Assembly (NCBI GenBank): GCA_964562685.1
Contig: CAZLUP010000018.1
Location: 5,746-69,745 of the forward strand
Reading direction: 5' to 3'
DNA from: Stanieria sp964562685
Lineage (GTDB): Bacteria > Cyanobacteriota > Cyanobacteriia > Cyanobacteriales > Xenococcaceae
Length of the DNA: 64,000 nucleotides
The notes under the pieces: model-generated
The model's input: only the letters and a program-made list of their open reading frames with translations
Database searches by the model: none
Told to the model about the DNA's origin: nothing
In this document: positions 17,981 through 27,100 of the stretch, in pieces
Layout of the letters: every line of letters starts with the position of its first letter
How positions within the stretch are numbered: the first letter of the stretch is position 1
Translations under genes and position numbers: made by a program

Positions 17981-19564
17981 ATGATTAAATCAAATTCTTA
18001 CTCGCCTGAATCTCAGGAAAATCAATTGTTAGAAGCTAACAAGCCGAGGGACGAAGTATCTCTTTATTCAAAAAATACCTCGACTTCAATTACGCCAGTT
18101 TCTGCTCATGAAGAAACCCATCTCAATTCTTGGTCACCAGCAATTCATAGCTTTCTCGAACAACCGCCAGCCACTTTTCCCTTCCGAGTCTTAATAGGAG
18201 GATTAATATTTACTGTGGCTTTTGTCTTGTGGGCTTGGCTAGGTCAAGTAGAAGATGTGGGTCAAGCTAGGGGTAAACTTGTACCCGAAGGAAAAACCTA
18301 CAAAGTTCAACCAATAGAAGCTGGTAAAGCAGTTCAAGTCTTAGTTGAAGAAGGACAAACAGTTCAAGCAGGAGATATTTTAGTCAAACTAGATGCTAAA
18401 GTCGCTCAACAGGAAGTTGATCGACTAAAAGCAACTTTAAGATTATCACAACAAGAATTATTACAAAAAAAAGCTTTAAAAGACAGAATTTTATCAGAAG
18501 TCAAAACCCATGAAGCGATCGCATCTGCTAATCTCCTGGCACAACAACAAGCGATCGCTATTGCTCAAGAAAAAGCTTTAACAACTCGTCAACTTTTAGA
18601 ACAACAAGAAACAGAAGCCCTAGCCTATCAAGACAGGCAAGCTAAAATGCAGCCACTCTCAGGAATGGCACAGCAACGACTCGATCAACTCTATGCTGAA
18701 ATGAAAGCTCATCAACAGCGGATGAAGCGTTTAACACCTTTGGCAGAAAGAGGAGCGGTTTCTCAAGAATATATTTTTCAAGCTGAACAAGCTTTAAGAG
18801 ACACCCAACAAAGAATTACTCAGAGTCAGTTGCAAGAAATGACAAATGCTAGCGAGCAAGTTTTTCAAGCCAATCAATCACTCAGAGATTTAGAAGCTAA
18901 AATAACTCAAAATAAAGGAGAATTGGCAACTAATCTTGAAGAAATCAAGCAATTACAGGCTGAACTTACTCAAAAACAAGCCGAACGGGAACAAACTCGT
19001 TTAGAAGCTCAACAAAAAGTACAACAGTTAGATCTAGAAATTATTCAACTAGAGAGTAAAGTCGCCGAAACAAAAAACTTGCTAGCAACGGCGCGTACCA
19101 AATTAGGTCAGTTTAATCTCAAAGCTCCAGTAGATGGAACTATTTTAACTCTTAACTTGCAGAATACTGGCGAAGTAGTCAAACCAGGAGACACCGTAAT
19201 TGAAATTGCTCCTCAAGGAGCGCAATTAATGTTGTCAGCCACTCTTCCCAATGAAGAAGCTGGTTTTGTCACGAAAGGAATGCCGGTCAGAATTAAACTT
19301 GATGCTTATCCTTATCAAGACTATGGGGTAATTAATGGGACAGTTGAGTCTGTTTCCGCCGATGCCAAATCCGATGAAAAATTAGGAGAAATTTATCAAC
19401 TAGATATTGCTCTCGACAAGGATTATATCGAAGACCGAGGAAAACAAGTCGAGTTTAAAGCTGGTCAAACTGCTACGGCAGATATTATTATCCGTCATCG
19501 TCGCATTGCCGATATCCTAATCGATCCGATTCGACAGTTACAAAAAGATGGCGTGAAGTTATAA
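17981..19564 (+). CDS. HlyD-family adaptor of the HetC-like exporter
   Basis: Type I secretion membrane-fusion protein, 527 residues. A short cytoplasmic N-terminus precedes one membrane helix (VLIGGLIFTVAFVLWAWLG). The split lipoyl motif appears as VQPIEAGKAVQVLVEEGQTV and later FNLKAPVDGTILTLN, with a long coiled-coil hairpin between (about 130-370), and a C-terminal beta-barrel (RIKLDAYPYQDYGVINGTV). It would bridge the inner-membrane exporter at 14218-17391 to a TolC-like channel. It lies between the exporter and the hetP-like gene, all on the plus strand. Confidence 0.92.
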   Translation: MIKSNSYSPESQENQLLEANKPRDEVSLYSKNTSTSITPVSAHEETHLNSWSPAIHSFLEQPPATFPFRVLIGGLIFTVAFVLWAWLGQVEDVGQARGKLVPEGKTYKVQPIEAGKAVQVLVEEGQTVQAGDILVKLDAKVAQQEVDRLKATLRLSQQELLQKKALKDRILSEVKTHEAIASANLLAQQQAIAIAQEKALTTRQLLEQQETEALAYQDRQAKMQPLSGMAQQRLDQLYAEMKAHQQRMKRLTPLAERGAVSQEYIFQAEQALRDTQQRITQSQLQEMTNASEQVFQANQSLRDLEAKITQNKGELATNLEEIKQLQAELTQKQAEREQTRLEAQQKVQQLDLEIIQLESKVAETKNLLATARTKLGQFNLKAPVDGTILTLNLQNTGEVVKPGDTVIEIAPQGAQLMLSATLPNEEAGFVTKGMPVRIKLDAYPYQDYGVINGTVESVSADAKSDEKLGEIYQLDIALDKDYIEDRGKQVEFKAGQTATADIIIRHRRIADILIDPIRQLQKDGVKL

Positions 19565-19675
19565 CCATCCTCACTATTTACCTAGTTTTTGTTATTGGTT
19601 AAAATTGCATTCAATTAAATACCAATAAGCGATTTCTCATGAATCTGTTCACCAACTTAACGGAGTTTTTAAACA

Positions 19676-20011
19676 ATGAATTCCTATAGCTCTAAACCTC
19701 AAAGTAAACTAGACAGAAATATGACTAATGAACAATTTGAACAAATTGTTGATGCCATTTTAGTAGGTAAATATTCCTGGGCTTGTGTTCTCATCCTGCG
19801 TTTTGCTGGTTATAATCCTCTACACTACATTCCTTATCGCACCTATAACCGTTTAATTAAAGAGCATAATCATAATACCAGAGGCAACCGAACAACTTTA
19901 TCTCCTGCTCAATCAAATGCTACAAAAATTAAAGATCTTAATTATCAAGAATTAGCTCAACCCCAAGAACTCAACTTAAGAGGAGGAAAAGGTTGGTTCT
20001 TTCCCTGGTAA
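19676..20011 (+). CDS. hetP: HetP-family protein
   Basis: A 111-residue soluble protein carrying the HetP signature ILVGKYSWACVLILRFAGYN followed by PLHYIPYRTYNRL. HetP and its paralogues control commitment to heterocyst development in Anabaena, but family members also occur in cyanobacteria without heterocysts. In Anabaena PCC 7120 hetP lies directly after hetC; here a HetC-like exporter and HlyD adaptor precede it. The variable C-terminal half ends RGGKGWFFPW. A GGAG lies 12 bases before the ATG. Its role here is not evident from sequence. Confidence 0.88.
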   Translation: MNSYSSKPQSKLDRNMTNEQFEQIVDAILVGKYSWACVLILRFAGYNPLHYIPYRTYNRLIKEHNHNTRGNRTTLSPAQSNATKIKDLNYQELAQPQELNLRGGKGWFFPW

Positions 20012-20343
20012 AGATGCTCACCAAGTTCGATGGGATAATTTCAATTTAATCATAACTGGATAAGTAAAACTTAAAATATTCCAACTTTGTTTAACCTAAC
20101 TGTGATGTAACTGTTGAGGGGGTAAACAGTACCCTGGCTTGAAAAGCCAGGGCTTGCGTTCACTTCGTCAAGATGAGAAAATCACCTAAGAAATTGGGTA
20201 ATTTGTACTAGTCAAGAAGATTACCTCTACACTAGCGATGTGTACACTATATTTAATCAAGAGTCTGCAATAGTGAGATAATTTTGATTACTCTAGATGT
20301 AGTCGCTCATATAAATCATGCCAACAGATTGAGGTAATCTCTC
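20012..20343. other. Intergenic region between hetP and the TPR gene
   Basis: 332 bases with no gene. It holds copy 2 of the 44-base dispersed repeat. The next gene has a good ribosome-binding site, GAGG 9 bases before its ATG. Confidence 0.5.
20125..20168. repeat. 44-bp dispersed repeat, copy 2
   Basis: Reverse complement of 12571-12614 with a single difference; here the core is the perfect palindrome CCCTGGCTT-GAA-AAGCCAGGG, which would form a strong hairpin. It is purely intergenic, about 115 bases after hetP. Confidence 0.85.
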
Positions 20344-23076
20344 ATGAAACGCAAACATTCTCAAATAGTTTCTTTAACGTCATCAACTAGCATGATGTTG
20401 ACAGCTTTATTATTATCTGTTGGCGTGGCTAATGCAAAAGATTTTTATGCAGCTAATTCTCAACCAATTTTGGCTCAGGCTAATATAGAAACGCCTACTA
20501 CACCAAATTCAGAGATTCAACAACAAATTCAAGCAGAAGCTAATCGGATTTTTAACCGAACTCTGACTCAATTTAATTTAGTTATTTTAGTATCTTTAGC
20601 GGTTTTATTAACAGGTATTTTAGCTTCTTTATGGTTACTTAGAAGATCGGTAGCTAGGGAAGTTGCCCATCTGGTTAGTAAAAATCTTCAAGAATTAACT
20701 ACTGCTAAACAACAACTCCAACAAGTTACGGAACAAGTTCAAGCAATTTTGCAAAGTAATTTAGATTTGAATCACAAAATTGCCCAACAAACCGAAGTTT
20801 TTCAGCAAGAATTAAACGGAAAAAAAGCCGAGGTATCTAAACTTTTATCGGAATTAGCTCAACTACAACAACAAAGTCTTATAACTATCGACAATCAGAC
20901 TAAAGAAGCCCAACAAAATCTCGCCAAACTTACGAATCATTTTAGTGAAGAAATAGAAGAATTAACTATTCAAGCTCAACAAAAACAAGACCAAGTTATT
21001 CAAAATCTTCAACAACTAAGTCAAGAATTTCCTGGTCGACTAGATGCGATCGCTTTAACAGTTACTCAGCATCAAGATTCAATTTTTCAACAAATTAATC
21101 AATCTACCAATCAATTTGATGAACTTCTTAATCAAATCCAAACAGAGGTTCAACAACGACAAATATCTCACGATCAAAATTTAAAACAATTAACTACTGA
21201 ATTTCAAACTTTACTTTCTAAACTCCAAACTGAAATTGAAGAACAAAAAACTTCTGCTTCGGGCGATTTAGAACAATTAACTGCGGAATTTAAGGCTTTA
21301 TTAACAGGACTTAAAACTGAAGTTCAACAACGACAAACATCTCATTATCAAAATTTAGAACAATTAACTTCTGAATTTACTCCTCAATTAGATCAACTGA
21401 AACAAGAGCTACAACAACAAAAAGATACGATCGCACAAAATTGGCAACAGGCAGAGAAAAAAATCATTCAAAAGTTAATGAACATTCAAGCAGAAGTTCA
21501 GAAAGAAAAAGATGCTATCATTACCAATTTAAATCAATCAAGTTCTCAATTTAAGCCTCAACTTGCTCAAATTAAAACGGAAATTAATAATCAAAAACAA
21601 GGTTTATTAACCTCTTTTCAACAATCTGCTTCAGACTTAAATCAAGAGTTGACAAGAATCAAAGCTGACGCTACAAAACGTCAAGAAAGTTGGGGTCAAG
21701 GTTTGCAAAAATTAGAATCTCAGTTAACCGAAAAGCTCACTAAAATTTATCAAGAAATCGAACAGCAAGCCCAACAACAAAAAGATTTATATCTACAACA
21801 ATTAAATCAGTTAACTACAGAACTTACAGCCCAATTAACCAAAGCTCAAACTGATAGTAAACAACAGCTAAAACAAATTGAAGCCAACGTTAAACAATTA
21901 GAAAATCAATTTAAACAACAGTTAAATCAACAGCGATCGCAATTGGAAGAGCGATCGAGTCAAACTCAACAAAATTGGTCACAATTACAACAAGAAATTC
22001 TCACTCAATTTTCCCAACTCCAAGCACAATTACAACAACGTCAAGAACAAACTATTACTACTTTTAAACAATTAGAAACTGATTTCGCTCAACAATTAAG
22101 TCAGTTAGAAAGTAACGCTACTAGTCAAAAAGAACAAATTCTACAACAATTAGCTCAAATTACCCCAACAGAAATAGCTGAACAAGCTGTAGCTGAACTA
22201 AAAACTAACTTACAAACTCTCAGCAAACAGTTAGAAACAGCCAAAATTAATCAACCTCAATTATTCTTCGATCCTGCCGAATTAATTCAACAAGGTAATG
22301 ATTTATTAGCCAAAGGAAAAGCCGAAGAAGCGATCGCTTTTTATGATAAAATCCTAGAAATACAACCAAATTATGAACAAGCTTGGTATCAAAGAGGTTT
22401 AGCTCTGAAAGAATTACAACGTTATGAAGGTGCGATCGCAGCATTTAATAACACAATTAAAAATAATCCTAACAATACAGACGCTTGGTTACAAAAAGGA
22501 ATTAGTTTTAGCAGACTCAAACGCTATGAAGATGCAGTAATTGCCTACGATAAAGTAATCGAACTCAAACCAGATTATCATCAAGCTTGGGTGGATCGCG
22601 GTGTAGCTTTAGGAATGCTACTGCAAAACGAACCCGCTTTTCAATCCTTTGATCGCGCTGTGCAAATTAAACCTGAAGATGCCGTTGCTTGGATGAATCG
22701 CGGTATGGCATTAGATATGCTAGAAAGATATCAAGATGCGGTTGCTTCCTACGACAAAGCACTTCAATTACAACCAGAACTAATCAAAGCTTGGCAATAT
22801 CGAGCCAAAAGCTTACGTCAATTAGAACAATACGAAGAAGCTATCAACAGTTGCGATCGCGCCATTGCCATCAAACCCGATTATGCGATCGCTTATTATC
22901 TTAAAGCTACTTGTTATGCGCTCCAAAGTCAAGCTGAATTAGCAGTAGAAAATCTCAAACAAGCAATTACGTTAGATCCTAAATATCGCAACGAAGCCAG
23001 AATCGATCTTAGCTTTGATGGTATCGCTCAAAACGATCTTTTCTGGGAATTAATTGAAGGAAAAGACGCTCACTAA
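20344..23076 (+). CDS. Membrane-anchored coiled-coil and TPR protein
   Basis: A 910-residue protein. A signal-peptide-like N-terminus (MLTALLLSVGVANAKD) is followed by a membrane helix at about 80-100 (LVILVSLAVLLTGILASLWLL), a glutamine-rich coiled coil at about 105-640 with repeated EQLTxEF and QQRQTSHYQNL units, and seven TPR repeats at about 640-880 (for example AIAFYDKILEIQPN, AWLQKGISFSRLKRYEDAV). TPRs bind proteins; the long coiled coil would act as a spacer from the membrane. The internal coiled-coil repeats suggest growth by duplication. It is preceded by a good RBS. No enzymatic domain; likely a scaffold. Confidence 0.85.
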   Translation: MKRKHSQIVSLTSSTSMMLTALLLSVGVANAKDFYAANSQPILAQANIETPTTPNSEIQQQIQAEANRIFNRTLTQFNLVILVSLAVLLTGILASLWLLRRSVAREVAHLVSKNLQELTTAKQQLQQVTEQVQAILQSNLDLNHKIAQQTEVFQQELNGKKAEVSKLLSELAQLQQQSLITIDNQTKEAQQNLAKLTNHFSEEIEELTIQAQQKQDQVIQNLQQLSQEFPGRLDAIALTVTQHQDSIFQQINQSTNQFDELLNQIQTEVQQRQISHDQNLKQLTTEFQTLLSKLQTEIEEQKTSASGDLEQLTAEFKALLTGLKTEVQQRQTSHYQNLEQLTSEFTPQLDQLKQELQQQKDTIAQNWQQAEKKIIQKLMNIQAEVQKEKDAIITNLNQSSSQFKPQLAQIKTEINNQKQGLLTSFQQSASDLNQELTRIKADATKRQESWGQGLQKLESQLTEKLTKIYQEIEQQAQQQKDLYLQQLNQLTTELTAQLTKAQTDSKQQLKQIEANVKQLENQFKQQLNQQRSQLEERSSQTQQNWSQLQQEILTQFSQLQAQLQQRQEQTITTFKQLETDFAQQLSQLESNATSQKEQILQQLAQITPTEIAEQAVAELKTNLQTLSKQLETAKINQPQLFFDPAELIQQGNDLLAKGKAEEAIAFYDKILEIQPNYEQAWYQRGLALKELQRYEGAIAAFNNTIKNNPNNTDAWLQKGISFSRLKRYEDAVIAYDKVIELKPDYHQAWVDRGVALGMLLQNEPAFQSFDRAVQIKPEDAVAWMNRGMALDMLERYQDAVASYDKALQLQPELIKAWQYRAKSLRQLEQYEEAINSCDRAIAIKPDYAIAYYLKATCYALQSQAELAVENLKQAITLDPKYRNEARIDLSFDGIAQNDLFWELIEGKDAH

Positions 23077-24126
23077 GAACAAATTTATTGTTCAGTAAGT
23101 ATTAGCTCTAGATTAAGCAAAAATTAGTTATGGTTTATTAGCAAAAAACCTTATTTTATTTTTCAGAGTAGGAAAACCAAACAAGCCTAAGCTCACAATG
23201 ATTCCCAAACTGGGCGAAAATTCAAAAGGCACTTCTGCAAATTGTGCGTAGCATATAAATTAAGTTGGGAATTTAAAAATATCAGTTTGATTATAGTTAA
23301 TGAATTTACTTTTACCCCCCCCCAAATTTACTTAATTTATCTTTAATAAAAAAATATCCTGAAAAACCTTAAGTAAATTCACGAAGAAATAAAAAAACTT
23401 ATTCTACTAATTAATTGTTTTAAAGCCAAAGTTAAACCATCAGCAAGAGAAATCCAACTAATAGTTAATGGTCACTGATAACTGATAACTGGTCCTGATG
23501 GGGGTACAGCCACCATAATTCATATACGACAAGCAGTTGAGCAAATTTAGTAACTCAGTTGAATCTTTATATCAGATTCGCTTAAACAGTTAAATGTGAT
23601 GATTGATACGGGGACACGGGGATAAGGGGATACAGAGACGCGGAGAGAATTTATTTTAAGTGATTATTTGTTTTAATCAATTCTACTTAGTTGACATTAA
23701 TCTTCTCAGCATTATTCAGAAAATCATAAAAATTTATTGTGTTAGATCAGTATAATTGTTGTTTTTACTGATGTGGCTGACAAGATATTTCTTTAACATG
23801 GCAGATAGATTTTGATATTGAGCAAAATCTTATACTAATTGTGATCTAAAAAGTAAACTTGTTGAGAATCTAATCATGAAAAACAATCAATTCCTTTTAT
23901 CTCTGAATTTTTGAGTCTTTAAAACAATTTAATATTTAAATATCTTGTTTTTTTCTAGGTATTTTATCTCATTTATATTGCTCCTCATTTATAAATTTTC
24001 GCAAGCAAATTTGCACCTTACTAATTTCAAAAATTAGATAAAAGGTTATTGCAACCAAAATACATCAATTGTATTCAGTTCAAGAACGGCAATAAACTAA
24101 CTAACTTATTAATTATTAAAACTTAT
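23077..24126. other. 1,050-base intergenic region with degenerate repeats
   Basis: Contains a remnant of a PFE-type gene on the minus strand (annotated separately), a run of nine C at 23315-23323, TGGTCACTGATAACTGATAA-like simple repeats at about 23468-23492, and GGGGA-type repeats at about 23610-23645. No intact gene was found. The promoter of the large surface protein should lie at its right end, which is extremely AT-rich. Confidence 0.6.
23128..23259 (-). pseudogene. Remnant of a PFE-type C-terminal sorting-signal protein
   Basis: The minus strand reads 43 codons between two stops (TAA at 23260-23262 and 23128-23130). They contain AEVPFEFSPSLGIIVSLGLF followed by GFPTLKNKIRFF: a PFE motif, a hydrophobic stretch and a basic tail. 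The intact protein at 29808-30761 ends IPFEFSPTLGLLIVGALFGG plus RLRSRF, the same pattern. No start codon or upstream domain is present, so this is the orphaned 3' end of a lost gene. Confidence 0.75.
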
Positions 24127-27100
24127 ATGACTCAACCAACAAGAGACAATTCTTCTGATCAAAAAAATTTAGTTTTGATTGATTCCAATCTTGGTGATGC
24201 TTCATCTTTTCTGACAGGAGAAATTCCAGGCGCAGAAGTCATTGAACTTGAAAACGGCGATTTGTTAAAAAATGTCCTCTCTGAAGCCGAAATCCAGGCA
24301 GTCGATTTAACTGAAGCTAATCTTGATGACCTTAGCCAAATTCTCTCGTCATCTCAAGATATTACTAATTTACATTTAATTACCGCTCTTGAGTTAGATG
24401 AGCTTCAACCCTATCTTCAAGTCTTAACCCAATCAGACAAAACTTTTAGTAACGACGCGACTGTCTATCTATACCAATATTTACCAGAAAATAAAACTCT
24501 TAACCTTCAAGAAAGATTACTGCTAGACAATTCAATTCCCGTTAAAACCGAAGATAATTTAGTTGTTAATATCGAACCCGCTACAGTTACGACAGACAAA
24601 GATGACTATCCACCAGGTGCTACAGCAATTATTACTGGCGAAAACTTTGATCCTGGGGAAATCATTGAGTTACAAGTTTTACATACCGACGGTATACCCA
24701 ATACAGGTGGTGGACACGAACCTTGGCAAGTTACCGATGGTGGCGAGGGAGATTTAGACGGAATAGTCGATGGTAATTTTGAAACTACCTGGTACGTCAA
24801 CCCCGATGACTCGGCTAATTCTGCCTTTGAATTAACAGCTACTGGCTTGAGTTCTGGAGAGATAGCGACTCATAATTTTACTGATTCGACTATTTTTGCC
24901 GAAAACTTTGATCCAACTACTAATACTTGGACAGTCAACCCTAATGGCACTGACAATGCTACTACAAGTGCTACTGGTAGATGGGATATCGGCGATCCCG
25001 TTGGACATAGTCGCTTTGGTAGTACTGCTTTTGAAGAACTAGAAGCTTATAACGGTACAAATGCTTTAGTAACAGGAATATCAGGTAGTTCTTCAGAGGT
25101 CGCTCGTACTAGCGGTAGTGCAACAGATGCAGTCACTACAATTAAATCTTCTAACTTTACTCTATCTAACTCTCCTAACTTCAATACCCTAGATTTCCGT
25201 TATTATTTATCTACGAATGATACTAGCTCTGTCACAGGAACAGATAGCTTCAAAGTAGAATTAGTTAGAGCTTCAGACAATACCGTTTTATCAACCCTCC
25301 TCAATGCAGTTCATGCCCATAAAGCAAGTTCTACCCTGACTCGAACTGGTGCTTGGGGTTTAGCTAGTACTTCTCTAGATGCTTATGCAGGTCAAACTGC
25401 CTACCTACGTCTCACTGCCACAGATGCCAACAACAATAGTATTCTAGAGGCAGGTATTGACGCTGTTAATGTTACCTCCCTTGACAAAAGCACTCTTTAT
25501 ACTGCTAATGAAAAGTACAGTTTAGGCAATCGCATTTGGAATGATGCCAACAACAACGGTTCATTTGATACAGGGGAAGCTGGCATTAATAGCGTTGTTG
25601 TCAACCTATACAAAGACAGCAATAACGATGGCACTCCCGACGGAGGAATTATTGCCACTGATACAACTTCCAATGGAGGTTATTATCGTTTCGATAATCT
25701 GCTTGCCGATAATTATATTGTTGAAGTAGCAGCCTCTAACTTTAATACTGGCAACCCTTTAGCAGGTTTAATCAGTTCCAGTATTGATGAAGCAGACCCA
25801 GACAGTAATGTTGATAAAAACGACAATGGTGTTGGTACGGCATCAAGTCCAACTAATGGCATTCGGAGTCGTACAGTAACACTAGGTTCTAGCTATGTTG
25901 AACCTACAGGAGAAACCGAACTAGAACCATTGTCTTTTAGTACGGTTAGTGTTACTGCTGCCGATACGGTAGCATCATCTCCAAGTATTTATGTTAACGC
26001 GATCGATGGTGCAAATCGTGGTCGTGTTGTCGAAGCTGGAACTTACTTTGATGCTTTTAATGTAGACGTTACTGGCTATGGTAATGACTTTACAGGATTT
26101 TGTATCGAATTTGCTGAGTTTGTTACTCCTGGGACTTTTACTCCTGTAAACGCTACTGCTTCTGGACCATACTACAATAGCTCCTACAACGACTCAAGCG
26201 ACATTAGTAACTTTTTTGGGGTCGACCCTAATGCAAGCAATTACGGTATTGTCACTCAGGCTGAATTAAATTTAATTTCTACTGTTTGGTACAACAAACA
26301 AAGTACCTTAAAAACCAATGTTAATGACGCTGCTGCTATGCAAGCTCTCATTTGGGAGTTGCAAAACGATCAAATTTTCGATCTTAGTAGTGGAAACTTC
26401 TATTTAGACCCTAATGCTGGAACAAATAGTACAACCCTCACTAATACCAACAACACCAAAACTACTGTTGAAACCTGGGTTAATAATTTTAATACTGGTA
26501 CTTGGACTGGCAGTCTTCCCCTAGCAATTCTTACTGTAGAAGATAATCAAGATATTATTGTCAATTTAGACCTTGGCGTAGGTTCAACTGATAGTCAGTC
26601 CAATTTAACCGCAGACTTTGGTTTTACAAATCAGATTGATTACGGTGATGCACCCGATACATCTGCTGGTACAGGTGCAGGAAATTACACCACCACTGCT
26701 GCTAATGGTGGTCCAAGTCACGGCATTATTACTGGCTTGAGTCTTGGTAGCACTATAGACGAAGACAACGGTACACTACAAAACACCGCAGCAACTGCTG
26801 ACGATACCACTAATAATGGCGCAACCGATGACGAAGATGGGATTACCTCTTTCTCTACCCTCAGAACCGATGACGGCAGCTATAGCGTTACCGTTAACGT
26901 CAATAACACTTTAGGTTCTAATGCCAAACTCGTCGGTTGGATTGACTTCGATCAATCTGGCACGTTTGATGCAGACGAAGCACAAATTATTTCTAATATT
27001 AATACTTCTGGCAATCAAACCCTCACTTGGAATGGTCTTCCTTCAGATATCAAAGCAGGAACTACCTATGCTCGTTTCCGCTTATCAACTGATGCTGCAT

